Source: Diadema setosum
Taxonomy: Eukaryota; Echinodermata; Echinoidea; Diadematoida; Diadematidae
DNA: 64,000 nt
Direction of reading: 5' to 3'
Assembly: GCF_964275005.1 (NCBI RefSeq)
Contig: NC_092701.1
Coordinates: 13,390,670-13,454,669, forward strand
Positions 30,717 to 45,700 of this stretch are shown piece by piece. The notes under the pieces were generated by a model. It searched no databases, was not told the DNA's origin, and saw nothing but the letters and a program-made list of their open reading frames with translations. The position numbers and the translations under genes are program-made. The first letter of the stretch is position 1, and every line of letters starts with the position of its first letter.

Positions 30717-33700
30717 GTAAGAATATTTAAGATATTTGAGCAAAATAAGACACACGGTACACTGAGTGGTCAACTTTTTTAAAGCACATTTTGTGCTAAT
30801 GCATACTTTTTTGTCCACACGTTTGTTGGTTGTTGTTTTTTTTTTGTTCTGCTGAACCAAATTCTGCTCGTCTCTGTCAATATTTTCAAAAATGTATCAG
30901 ATCACTCGTATGAATTTGAACATCTGATCACAATATTCAGCATATCATCACTCAATACAGTAATTTTCATGATAATTCAATGCTCACTCTACAAAGCCCT
31001 CAGAGACAGCTTCCTCACCAAGTGAAGAGGCCAAATTGATGAGAAAAACATCACACCACAACCAAAATTTCAGCTGAACATTTTACCAGGCTCACTCTAC
31101 AGTGGACTCTGGTTGTAATGAAGTCCTCGGACCCGCAGTTTTCTTTCATTATATTGAAATTTGGGAATATAATTGAACAAATAAACAATAAAAATACATA
31201 GAGTAGATAACATTGCAGCCCTAATTTTTACTTTGTTTTAACCGGAATTTCGTTACAGTATATAACCATGTTTGTTTTACAAAGTAACGGGAGTGCACTG
31301 TACTTGCAGATTCTGCTGTACATAACTCTTGTGTGAATCTCCCTCTCACTCTCAGACTGGAGAAACCCCTCTTGTTTCTGATCTCTATGCTTCCTTCTAG
31401 ACTTACATACTAAATTTACTATTGTGTAGTCATCATTGTAAGTCTGTGACTATATCAACTATAGTACACAAAAAAACAACAACAAAAACAACCACAACTT
31501 CTGTTTTATCAGACAACCATGCATCCTTGGCAGTTTTGACTGGAGGAAATCAAGCGAAGAAAGAGAAGAAGATATTACCTGTACATCCATGTTTTGTTAT
31601 CATGACCCCCCCCCCCCATGCACCCACACACAACACATGCACTGTACGAACACACATGTACAATGTAAGTTTCACTACCCTTAGAACTTGGTCATCACTG
31701 TGTGCCATTGATATTACAAGCAGCAGTCACTAAATATGTGTATTTCAAATGAGTGGATTTTTTTTTTTCACTTTTGATATAGAAGCCTTTTGAAAAGAAG
31801 TTAGAAGAATATAACATGATATTCCATGAGCTTTTTTGCAGTCCTATTATTCCTTCATAATTTTCTACATTTTTATATACTTTGGTCTTTTCAGGCTTAC
31901 TGTAAAACTACGGCGTACCAAGGTACAATTGTATGATGTCGAAAGAAGGAAATATTGATATCTTGTCATAATATGTCACTATGATCTCTTCAAATGAGTC
32001 AACGGCTTTGTTCAAATATAGTTTCTTGCCCACAACCTAATGCTGCAATCAGACCATTTATCCCCATTCTAAAAATAATGTGATGCCACAAATCATACTT
32101 GAGTTCATGATGTTTATATATACAAAGAATAATCTGCTATAATGCAGATTCTTGTGCAGTTTTTGATAGTTATCAATAGAAGTACATGTACATCCGAATG
32201 TTTTGCATTTAAAGGTCATTCAGATGCATTATCAGCATTTAAACTGATTAAGAATTTCAGTCTTCACCCAGTTTTAGTAGTGCAGACTTTGCGTAGACTC
32301 AGCATTCTTGTGAATGAAAGACAACAGTTAGCATCAACTGTTCTGATTTTTTTCCGACAGCTTTACAGTACATGTATATGGGATTTAAATTTTAAATGGG
32401 TTCAGTGGCCATCCATTGACACCTTTACCAGTGTGATATCTCTCTATCATTGTATTGTTTTTCCATGTAACGTGATATCAGGGTGTTTACTGCAGTGTTG
32501 ACATATGCTTTTCAGTATCTTGTCTGTCATGATACATTATAATGCATTATATTTCATGGGCCTCATAAATGGAGGGGTCTGTAAAAAAAGAAGAAGTGGG
32601 GATTGGAGGGACCATTCTGGAACTTGGAGTGCCGCAGCCCAACCCCCCCCCCCCCAAAAAAAAAAAAAAAAAAAAAAAAAGTTTGATAATCCTTACTGTA
32701 CAGTGTAGGTACTTCTTTTAATGAGCCACATATTAGTTTTATCTGCCTATTTATATTCAAGTTCTATTTGTTTGGTACTTGCATCTGAAGGTATCATGTA
32801 GTCCTGCTATAAAAAACATTTAATGTGATTTTGATGGCCACTTCAGATATTTTGTCATGTACAAGTAGGTACAACTTAAATACAAAGTCAGAACTCATAT
32901 CACTACATTGACGTAGAATTACAGTATCTCTCATATACACACAGATTTATGAGTATGCAAAGTTCAATTTCTGTATAATGTTTGTTTAGAGTACAGGTTC
33001 ATTTTTTTTTTTTTTTTGCACTTCAGTCAGTAGTAGTGATAGATGATTTTCAAAAAGCATTATCAGAGAGCAGTGCTTCATCCAAAGGAGGAAGAGTTCA
33101 ATGAAAATATGAAAGACATACAATGTAAAACTTGTAATTTAGCAGAATTTATAGTCCTTTGAAAAGGTCTGAAGAGCTCCCAAAATGTGAAGAATAGAAC
33201 CTGTTGTTTACCTCATGTGGAAAAAGGAATAGCATCACTGTTTGGGAACATTTCTGTAAAAGGGACATTTTCTTTGCCCTTCCCAACAAAATGTTCTATA
33301 CAGGGACATTATTTTGATTCATCAGATTATAAACACATGTAGCTTTCATGTATTATGGAATATGGTCTCCTATTATTGGAATCAATGACCAAGAAACTTG
33401 TTCAAGTGGTTAAGTGTATATTGGATGAGTATTACTGTAGAAGGAAAATTTACCTCATAAGAGCATTTTTAACCATTGCTTGCATGTTTCTTGGAGACTT
33501 ACATTAATCTATGCATATTACTCATACAAAAATTGTACCTACAGTGTACATAATGTAATTTATATTAAAATAACTTCATCTCATTTACACTGTATAATAG
33601 TGAGTGAACCATTTTTGTATTTATTCCATATGTTGAAAAATATGGTATGTTTATACAAACTTACTGCTCCTTCTTATCAAGAGATTTTAACAGCAGATTT

Positions 33701-36700
33701 AGTGACTAATTGCTTTACATACTCCCAATATAGATTTGTCAGACCTCTGATGTTGACTCTACTCTCTTTCTGTGAGTGATTGGTAAACATTCTGACAAGC
33801 TTCACTGTATTTGCACAGAAATCTGTTAAACTGACAAATTTGTTTGCCCAGTTCATTCTTGGTACTCCTTTCAAAGCTCCTTTACTGGTGTTTCATGTAG
33901 TAACATGTGTTTGTAATTGTTTGTAAAATATTCATCATAATTCTGTTGAATTCCAGTGAACCAACATCTATGTACATGTACACATGTCATTGTAGACCTG
34001 CAGACATCTCTTTTTTGTAACACGAAAGTGAATGATTATACAATTGTAGTTTAGATAGGAAAAACTGAGTTAATTGAACATTATAATTATACAATCTACC
34101 TAAAAAATTTAGCTTTCACTCGACATCACGCACAGGAACATATGGCAAGCAAAAATATTCTAGTGCTTTTATTTTTGAGCTAGTTTCAGGTTGCGTGAAA
34201 TTTCAACACCGCGAAAATTTCCACTTTTACGGTACCCATAGAACAAGGAGGAGGCCTACAGTGCAATCATGAAGGTTTAGTCAAGGACATGTACAGTGTA
34301 TACAAGTCGTACATTGTGATTTTTTGAAAGAGGATTCAGCTAGTTTTATTTGACCTTCATGTAGATGCATCTCATGAACAGATCTGAGTTAAAGACACTG
34401 ATCTTTTTAACAGTACAATGTACATGTATGTGCTGGGAAAACATCATTTTGCTCCCATTTCTTAGGTTTGAATACTATACGTGTTAGGGTGGCAGTCAGA
34501 GTTGCAGAATCTGTTTGCTTTTCCTTGAAAGTAGCAACCTTTACTACAAGCCACAATGTCTGTGCTTCCAAATTAAAGCAATTATACAGTTTTGGTTGAG
34601 ATGTGGACTCGGGTTTTAACTTTTTACGAGATAATTAGAAACCACTTATATGAAATATCAAAGAGCATACAATTTTAAGAGCAAAAGTCTTTACTTGCTG
34701 AAAATCTTTTTTGAAATGCCTGAGATATCCAATTTGAACAAAATAGTCCTAATAAAAGGTTGGTCCCACCTTTTATTAGGACCACTTTGTTTTGCCTTTT
34801 TTTTTTATTTATCAGCCATTTCAAAATAGATTTTCATCAAGTAAACTTTTAATTCCTCTTAGAATTGTATGCTCATTAATATTGCACATAAGTGGTTTCT
34901 AATTACCTCGCAAAAAGTTGAAACCTGAATCCTGGCCCTTCTTAACCAGAACCATACCATCCCTTTTAAAAGATGTTAATACCATAATGTCTAATTTATG
35001 GTAATACACCAGACTACGTAAAGACTAGGTGTCATTGATCATAATATTTTCACGAGACTTTATGATTATTTTCTGCCGATTGATTTAATGATTAATTTTA
35101 CAATTTCACAAATTTACTAGTATGCACAGCTACATATGTATAATATGCATAAATAGTTTGTATATGATGTACATGTATACAGTACCTTTCAATGCAGATT
35201 GCAAAGGGTAATGCCTCATAACATGCAACCCCATAGTTTTTGCCTAATTGTACTGTACATGCACAATAAGTATCATTTACAGATTTTGGTTTTAGTGGAG
35301 TGGTATGTGTATGTATATAGCAACCACAGCTTCCTTTACAATAAAAAAAAATTACTAAGTTGTTACAGGTCTAAATTCATTAGATGCAATGGACATCACT
35401 TAGAATGTACACGTGTATTCCTTTTCATGTCCTATACAAGAAAAAGACATGGTCTAGTGAAAATTTTAAGCAGATCAAGACATCAAGTTGATGTTTTGTA
35501 AAGCTGTGACATCATCACCTCCACAAATTTGCATAGAGTGTGGAAGCTAACCTTATCCTGAAAATTTTGTATATGTATGAACTCTAAAATTTCAAAACTT
35601 TTATGTTTTATGTCTAATTTTTCTCAAACTTGAACCTTTCTGTTCGTTTGATTTTTTACTCATACCCCATAGCAAAGACCATGTTTGGAGACAAATTAAA
35701 AAAGATGGTATGCCTGTACTACTGAACATGTATTAATTGCATGTAAATAAAACATCTTACTTATAATAGCAGGACACCTGCTTTTGAAAGACCCAGGTGT
35801 CACATGATCCATGTATTCATGTTTCACACATGAAACCTGATCATACACACTGAAGGTGCCAACGCTCTGATTTCTCAGCACACAAAAGATGAAAAGTGCA
35901 TGAATGCAACATAATACACCTTGAGGTCACCATTGATGTTTTGGAGTCAGCTGAAGTCAAAGACTTGAGGAATTCCATGAAAATCAGAACAATAACTCTG
36001 TTTGTTGGCACAGTTGATACTATATAAATAGTATATATTTTTTTGATTCTGTGATGAATCTCAAAAACATTCTAACTTACTTTTATTTCCAGATACACAC
36101 ATACTGTACATTAGTACACTATTACTTGATGATGTGTTGTAATCTTAGATAACCATCATGAACATCATAATAGTGTTTATTTTGATGTGAGCTACAAATT
36201 TATGACTGTATCCAACGAATACATATCAGTATAGCATTAGCAAAGATTCTATTCTGGGTCCAAGGTCAAATACATGCAGTGCGCAGTCTTGTTTTCCTCT
36301 AGGCATTTGGGTAGTGATGCTGCAGGCAAATTAACGACAGTGGCACTATGGCAGGATGCGTGAACAAAGCAGACACAATACTCAGCGCCTACCCTACATC
36401 AGCTGCACATTGTGTAAACTCAATAAACGATGGGACACAAGCCAGGGATGCTGTGTGGTTGCTGTGGCAACGTGTGACTCATTAAATGTATTAGCTGTGT
36501 GTATTCACCTTTTAAATTGCCATAGCAATCCTTTTAGTTTTATCAGATTTTGATTGTGCTCTCATTGTCCATCAATATACAAATTATGTATCAATTCATC
36601 AACAAATATGACAAAGATACAACCTTACAGACATTGCATGGGTATACATATACACATAGGTACAGTACCACATGTTTTAATACTAGATGTTGGTACACAG

Positions 36701-39700
36701 GGAATTTGCAGTTTTCATTATAAATGACCAGTGCAATCAGATGCTGTATACATGTATTATTTTCAGTGAGTGCTTTTGCTAGCGCTTGAACTATCATGAA
36801 ATTATACAATTCATCTGATAAAGAATTGTCCTAAGAGACTTAATGTATTAAAGGTGTGGTATAGTTTTGGTTTAGATGGGGATTCAGCTTTAACTTTTTT
36901 GCCAGCTGGGTAATTACAAAACCATTCATAAAATATGAAAGAGCATATAATTCTAAAAGGAATTCAAAGTTTATTTTATGACATTTGGTTTTAAAGGTAG
37001 GGAATCCCATTTGCATGCCTTAAATGAAGAGTTGTACATGTATAAATACAGTGGTATGTTGAAGAGAGTATCATTTTAGAAACTCCCATAAAGTATTGAA
37101 ATTGGAAGGGAACATTTAGTACATTTTTATTGACTGTTAGATTTTGAATTCAATTTTTTTCGGGGCTCACCGTAAATTCCAGTACATTACTAGGCTACCT
37201 TTGCAGACCCATGCACTGCATGTGTGTCCATCATGTATATTTTGTAAAGAAAGTTCATCAAACTTACAAACATTTCAATACATTCTTGCCACACACTCTA
37301 TGTATGTTATTACATCAGCTCTTATACTTTTAGATTTGTGTTTATAGATAAAAAAAAAAGATACAGAAGACTGCAACAAAAAGGCTTAAGTGGGGCTGAC
37401 ACACAGAACTACTGAGTAGTCGAGTTTTGTGCATTATTCAAATTGTAGATAACTGTTGACTTCCAAATTTCTCAGCAGTGGCCTAAACAAGTCCCCTGAG
37501 GTTCATATTTAATGTTTTGCTGCATTTTGGGAGGTCTGTAAAAGGTATCCAGGGCTACCTTTAAAGGGACTGTACTGTACTGGTTGATGTGGGGATTCAG
37601 GTTTATAACATTCCTAAGTGAGATAATGATCGAGAAACCTCTTATGAAATATGAAAGAGCCTGTAATTTTAAGAAGGATTCAACATTTATTTGATGAAAA
37701 TTGGTTTTCAAATGGCTGAGATATCCAAAAAAGTGATAATAATAAAAGGCAGCAGGTCACAACTTTTAGTAGGATCTCTTTGTTTCACCTTGTTTTCAGT
37801 AGTCTCAGCCATTTCAAAACCGATTTTCATCAAATAAACTTTTGATACCCCTTAGAATTGCATGCTTTTGACATCTCATAGAGTGGTTTCTGAATATCTC
37901 GCAAGACGTTAAAAGCTAAATTCTCACCTCACCCAGAACTGTACAGTCCCTTTAAATGCCCGAGATATCCAAAAACAAATTCAGCCAAAAGACAATCTTT
38001 TTGTCTCTTTTGCAGTATCAGTGTAAATCATCTACCTGGAAATCGTAACTTTTTAGTCATCCATTCAAGTAGGCAATTTTTGCTCCGTGCATACAACTGT
38101 AAAATACTTCAAGTATATTTTTGTAAATGGATAACAGGGCTTTGATTCTTGTATTATTTATAAGGATGTGTGTAGGCACATGGCATGTGTTTGATATTTT
38201 GTGGATTTAGTATCGTGCACTTTCAAAATGAATGTAGAACCATGTGCTGTCACAATTGCAGAATACAGTGTAGGTACAATCTTGTATAGGCCTACTGGTA
38301 CAGTGTACCTGCGTGTAGGAACAAAATTCGTTACATATACGTGTACTACAATCTTCTAACACTGAATGATAATTTTTTCATTCTGTGTTTGATTTTACTA
38401 AAGTCTTTGCAGGCATACTGTAAAGCTTTTGCAGTTTATTTCATTCGTCAGTTTGAAATTTTATGCATTATTTATGTTACAAGAATGGGGTAGATCTGAT
38501 GCATTTTTGTGTATTAGGAATTCTGCTTGTTGATCACAAGTCATTGTATCAGTAGCCTACAACAAATGTGACCGGCAACAATGATTTCGGGCAAAAGTCA
38601 GGAATTTTGAAAATTCTTTTTTTCATTAAATCACATTGCCCATTTCCTAAGCTTTACATTGATATCAAACACTTGTATCCTCTGGCACCATACAGTAAGT
38701 GGTCATATAAAGGTAAATATAATGCACTTTTTGATTTCTTAGCCTGACAATATTGCGAGAAAATGGGCTTTGAAGATACGTACTGGTATCTATTGTCGCA
38801 ACAACAATGGAGCATGCACGCATGGACAAAACATTTCCGACACGCTGTGAGACCTATCTCTGAAAGCCGAACTATGTAAATGTGTTCAACGCACAAGCCA
38901 TTCGCACGCGAGATGCCATGCCGTAGCAACACTGGGCATATTGGCACGGCGTTCGAAAGAAGATCGAAACTGACGAGTGCGATCCAACATAGGGTAAAAT
39001 TCCATTTTTGATAGGAAAAACTAAGTCTTATGTTATGAAATTTAGTGTGTAATAGAAAACATATCGAAGATTCTATTTCTTGAAAAACCCAAAATCGACA
39101 AAAATAATGGTCGAAAACTTTGTGCCCCCCTAGGAGGGAATTTGCTCTTGCGACTTTTGCCTGAAACTGTTGTCACGGGTCACAAATATACTTCTTTGTC
39201 ACATGAATCATGTTTCCTTAAACATGATAAACATTGAACCTTCTCGGGTTCCTGTGAGTGCTTGTAAATGTATGGGTAGACAAAAGTGATATTGGACACT
39301 TGCATAATTATTGGTTCTAGCTATGATAGCTCTGATTTCCTCTTGTCAGCTGTTATGTTTCCCCCTCCCATGGAAAGCCTAACCCATGGGCTTTGCAAAT
39401 AATAGTGGCTGGTACCCATTGTCATGCAAAGAGGGGCTGAATCCCATTCAGACCACAGTGGAGGTATAATGGTGAGAATAATCAATACTTTCCTCTGCCC
39501 CTGAGGAGGCAGCTCAGCATTATGAAAAGAAGATGCTCAGTGAGATGGAACTTATGTCTATTCAGGGCGCACGCACTATGCTTGCACACAAACACTCATA
39601 CTCACACTCACGCAGACACACATATTATATTCACACATGCGGTTGAAGAAAGAAGGACTTGCTGTGATACAGGGATTGTTTAAAAACAAATTGACCTTGT

Positions 39701-42700
39701 TTCATGAGCTGCTGGGATTTGCATTTGTTATGTGATGGCTTGTTTTGTTGATTGATTTTCTAGGAAATGTGATCTTTTGTTATTTGTGAGTTTTCTACAT
39801 GTACTTTTTCTTGTTTGTGCAACAAAGTCATTATCTACCAAACGATGCAAATATATGAAACAAAGGACAATTGAAGCCATCGCATATAAGCAAAATGCAT
39901 TTGATATCATTGTGTAAATCATCCTATCAATCAGTCAAAAACCAGGCAGGGTTAAAAAAACATGACATGATAACCATAACCAAAACATTCAAATTCAAAT
40001 GAGTACATGTACACTGTACAATCTGGATACAAATTTATCAGAATTATGGACCTGTCATATTTAAAGCTTATCCTGATTGGTATAACTTTTGCATAGAGAG
40101 TTGGAACAAGAGCATTTATCAACTACTGGGTAGATCAAATCCATTTTCTTTTTTTAGATCTTGAACAAAGTAGCGATAATTCAAGTACAAGGGTTAGCTC
40201 ATGGCCATTGTATCACAGTCTTTGAAAATCTTTCTACTATCAACAGCCTCAGCATGAAAGTATCTCAACATGATTTTCTACAAGTAACTGTTTTCAGAGT
40301 GGAGAAGGAGTGGAGTGAGTGGTCAATGGCATTCATCATACAAATGCAATACTTCAAATCAGTTTTCCATTCTGATGCATTGTATTGCTATTGTTTACCT
40401 TCACCTTTCATTAATACACATTGTCAAAGGATCTGTGAATGATACACTGTTTACACTGTATATTTTCATGAAAACCTACAAGTTATACATGTACTCTTAG
40501 GTTGAATCCACAAGAACCATCACATTTATATATAGTTATAGTTATAGTTAAAGTTATAGTATATGAATAGATATTGAAACAATACATCTTATCTTTTATA
40601 TGTTTTACCTTTAACAGATTCTGAAGAATACTACCAAGCTGGTGCTGTATGTCAAGAGTGTGGGGCGTGTCCCTGGATCGTTCCTCTCGCACCAGACTTA
40701 CACATGGGTAGACCCCAATGGGCGCAGCGTTTCTCCTCCTCCCGATATTGACCCTCTGAGGGGGAGGATGCTGAATGAATCCCAGAACAGGAAAAGTAGT
40801 CTCAACTTGCTGAAGAGTGGAGATGAGAAAAAGGTATGTATTAATACACTTCCTTCATAAACTTTTTTTTTTTGGGAAAATCTGCAGATTTGGGTATTGA
40901 ATAATAAGGTTTCTACTCCGGATTTTAAGAACATACTTTGTATGTCATATCTTGTACTTCAAGTGAATGTTCTTTAAGTGAATGCTTTCAGGATAAAGTT
41001 GTGTGACATTAATTGAAATGAGTTCATCTTAATTGTATAAGTATTTCATTAAAGTTACACAGAACATGACATTTGTTTTGGCCTTCAGTGTGTGTACTGG
41101 CTTGGCAATTTTAAAATATTTATATGAGAACGTATCCCATGAAATACTGGTAGACCTCTCCTTTCAAGATCTCTGATGTTGGCATGGCTGTAACATGGCC
41201 TACTTGACACTGGGTGATTCATGAAATGACACAAATTCCATACATTCCCATCTTAGAGTTTTTTGACACATGTCCAAGAAAATTGTCAGAACACACTCTC
41301 TACAAACACAAGGGGACTGTTACTTTTGTGAAGAGAAGGGAAGTACATGTATATTCTTTAGTTTTTGGTGATGTTGTTTGTATACAATTCTTTGCCAATC
41401 TTTTGACTTGGATTGACACAGTATCATGCCCATACAAAATGATTTCATGACATGATTTTCTGTTTTTGTCCTTTTTGCTCAGTATTACACTGATATGTTA
41501 CATTGGCACCATTGCTAGAAGTTGTAATTATGCCTTCTCCTGTGATTGAGAATCACAGGGGTTCAATAGTGTGGATGGATTTGTCTTGTTAGCTCTAAGT
41601 GTGAGTCAAGCTGTACAGAACTGATTAAAATCAATATTTGCCATGTTTTCACAGGTGCAACAGCTGCTATTGCAAAGCTTCTGTTTGTGATACTGCATCA
41701 TGCCTTGTAGAACCCCAGTTTGAGTCATACATTGTGTAACAAATGCACTGAAAGCTGAACAGACTTGCATAATTTGTAGTTATCAAATCATTTGAAGAAA
41801 ACTGGCTACAGTTGTAGATTGTTCTATTTTAATCTTGATGCAGCATTTCCTATTGATCATATCCTCATTAAGTATCACTCTGAATCTTGATACATCAGTG
41901 CCAGGATGGGTGTGGTGTTTTGTTCTAATGAATTAATAAATAATATTATGTTGTTATTGTCAGTGTGCATTCATAGACATCACATGGAATTATTTACAAG
42001 CATGAAATTTATGTCATGACTCCAGAATAATAGTGAGGCCTGCACACAGAAGGGGACGTACTCTGGTGATGTGTGTAAGTTGTTGAAGTGACAAACAGTA
42101 AGGACTGCTGATTCCAAAGTTAGAAATGTGAATACAAAGTAAAATGCTTCTATTTGATTGCGTCTTAAACCACTGGATTCAATTATCGTGCAGGTGAATG
42201 TGGTGGTGAATGAAGGAGAGAGTCTGGGCCTGATGATACGTGGAGGGAAGGAGTTTGGTCTTGGTATCTACGTCACTGGCATTGATACCTACTCAGTGGC
42301 AGATGACTGTGGCCTGAAGGTAGGCTTCTTGGCACCATAAATGCCTTTGTTGGCTGCCGTCCAAAGGACAACAGCAAAACATGTTTTTTATACATTATGT
42401 GTCATAGAATTTTATTCTTTATGTCAGCCATTGTGTGTTTGTGTGTAGTTGATTTCATTCATATTTAAAAACTATGATTAGTTATCAATTCTCTCCATGC
42501 TTTCTCTCAGCTTTTCTGTTTTTCTTTTCTCTTAAATTGAATATTACTATTTTATTTTACCAGTAGTAATGTTCACCAAACATGAAGAATTAACATACAT
42601 TTTACACAAGACACATGTAATGTATCAACATTTAATTCTTTTTTTTTTCTCATTTCTACCTCATCATCGTGTACATTATAATTCACTCATTGTAGTGGTA

Positions 42701-45700
42701 GATTTAATTCATTCACATGGTATATCATGAACTACAACAAATGTTTGTCAAGAACATTAACACTGTTGAGAATAGCATCATGCTCTAGCCATGTTTAAGA
42801 TGTGATGTTTATATCAATTCAGACATGTATGCAGATATGATATACAGAACTTTTGTAGAAAAGTGTCATCTTTGTAGGCTTCTTCCAAATTCTGTTCATG
42901 AGCAATCCACTCAGTATTAACCTGTAAAAGTTGTTCAAAGCTATCCAGGCCAATGTGTATCAAGATTAAAAATAAATGAATAAATAAATAGAACAGATGG
43001 CATCTAGAAAGAACAGATATTTTTGTTTCAATGTTAAACTGCATGAGTTCTCCTATAATGGCAGGTTGGGGATCAAATTATGAATGTCAATGGACGTAAC
43101 TTCCTGGACATCGAGCATCAAGAGGCGGTGGACATCCTAAAGTCCTCCAAGCTAATGATGATGACTATCAAGGATGTTGGGAAGTTGCCCTATGCTCGGA
43201 CTACCATTGACAGGACCCAGTGGTTGACAGGTGATGAGGTGGACAAGGGCTCCCCTACCTTGTCCAGGCAAGGTGTCAGAAGGGGCAGTGAGGGTGGGGT
43301 GATCGATGAGACAGACTCCCTCTACAGTGAGCTACCGGAGAGGCCTGAGGTGAGTTGGTTTGACTTCAGTCTTAAGCACAGGGACAGTGATATTTGGTGA
43401 TATATCACTTGAGGGAAAGGAATAGGATTCAAACTCCCCAAAATTCCCAACTAACATCCTTTAACATGAGGTCATCTGATGACATCATGCATCTGCTCCT
43501 GAAGAGTAACAGTGGTATTTTGTCTAGTAACAGCTTATCAAATATACCCATCAGATTCTAGCAAGGAATCATAAGTTTCAAAGAGTGATTTTATCAGTGA
43601 AGAGTAGATAAAAGATGTATTTATATTTCAACAAAATATACACCTATTTCTGCATGTGTATAATGAAAAAGATAAACACAAATAAATCAAAACAGGAAGC
43701 ATATTGCCATTCTGTTCTTGGCTTGGTTAATGTGAGCTTTGTACTTTTTGAAGTTATGTGTAATACTTAGTATGTTCACTTGCTGCTTTATTGTTTTTAT
43801 CTGGACTGCATTCAAATTAGTATGAAACTACTTAGAGCTCTATACTAATCCGCATGTACAGAAAAATCAATTCAAATGTGTGTTCAAGGTTTTGTGTATG
43901 ATACTTATGAGCAAGATGCTTCCATTTTCTTATTTCCTGCTTCAAATAGTCTGCTTTCAGCCGTGGTATTGGTTCCCAAATGATGTACAGCAAGAGCATG
44001 GCAGGGGTGCAGAACTGGAGCATGCTGGAGGACCAGTCACGCACCCTCCTAAATGAGAATGAGCGAGGTACCATGATGTACTATCTGGAGGAGTATCAGC
44101 GCAGTACCATCACTGTTGATGCCCTGGTGATGGCGCTCTTTGAGCTCTTCGACACTCATGCAAAGGTATGGTGTGTGACCTAGATTTAACCCCAAATAGA
44201 TTGATTAAAAAAGTTCTCATTTTTGCAACTCTGAAACTGCTTTACCAAGTTACGACATGCCCCTCCTTGCATTCATTAGTCATTTGTCAGCGATTTCTTT
44301 TCCAAGGAAACCATGTGGTTTATGTGTCCAGCAAAACCATGAGAGCTACACATTCCATGTGTGGTTCAATTTCATGAGAAAGTTAAACATGAAATTTCAC
44401 ACACACAAATTTTTGCATTTGTATTTTTAAGATTACTATTTGTAGATGAAATTTATGATTATAATTGCAGAAGAAATTTGTTGATTTATAAAGTGCAGTA
44501 GATGTAAATCCATTTTCTTGATTGGAAGAAGATCATTACTTTTCCAGACGGATTTGGATGTTAAGTAGGCCTAATTGATAAGTGATGGTTAAATTTTAAA
44601 TTGAAAACTAGAGATAGCAGTTCTGATTTGATCCATTAGATTATAGTCTGAAAACAACATGGACTTTTGAGGTTTTTCTTTCATGTGTGGATATAGCTTC
44701 TATTACTTTGATATTCTAAGAATTGATTCCAATACCCATAGAGGTATAGTTTAGTACTTTAAAGCCATATTTACAATGATCAATGTATTAGATCCTGTAA
44801 TTTTACATAATTACCCTGAACCAATTCACCAGAAATATTCTTGTATTGTACTGACACAAAAGCAGGGACATTTTGTAATCTATTTAATAAAGAGCTTTAC
44901 TGTGTTGCTTGATTCTTCAGCATGTATTTAATTTCTTTCAATAAGAATTTTATCTTATCCTAATGTTTCAGTAAGAATGGAGACCTGTTTATAAACATGG
45001 CACAGTTTTTGTTTCCATTTAGATGGATATGAAGCAATCTAAATATTTGTCCTGTATCTCATGACAACATGGGATGGTATATGGCAGTCATGTGACCAGA
45101 ACCTGTCTTTTCTTTCAGTTTTCATTGCTGTCAGAGATCCGTGCCTTCATCCACCCAAGGGATATTGACAGATTCGATAGTCTGGTGCTAAAGAAGGAGG
45201 TGGAAGCAATGAAGGTAAGATCCAAAGGAAAACTTCAGCTGGAAAAATGCAGGTCCGCAAAGGGTTTCTGAATATCAACTTTACATTAATTCATAAGACT
45301 AAGATGGCATTTTGACTGTGAAATGCAGTTACTTACCTTTGTTTGGTGGTCTCAACCTTTCCCAAAAATATTTGTTTAGCTCAATCAGTCACTTTCCCTC
45401 TCCCCTTAGCAAGGATGTTCTGCTCATAAAAGACCTTAAAGTCAGTGGAATTCACTTATCTTTCCAAGGATACTGATTAGTTGATTAGTGTGTCGTAAAT
45501 TTTCAGCACCATGAGTTAGATTCTGTGAAGAATTTATCTGCAAAGATGACAGAGAGTCAATTTTCAGCCAAGTGTTCTTTAGAAAAAAACAAACAAACAA
45601 GTTTTGCTCTTTATTTTCCAAGGGGTCAATGTTTTCTAAATGCAGTACAAGACAAAACACAGCTTTCAGCTTAACAGGTGGATTCGCATGGAAAGAGGGT

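Larger units (their letters stand above)
30717..40617 (+). other. WHRN intron 1 (9.9 kb)
   Basis: The largest intron in the window. It holds the TIR and foldback elements listed at 31098, 34573, 36848, 37561 and 38567, the C/A run at 32642 and a (GTTATA)n stretch at about 40535-40560. The remainder is AT-rich with no coding exon recognised; an alternative promoter inside it cannot be excluded. Confidence 0.7.
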
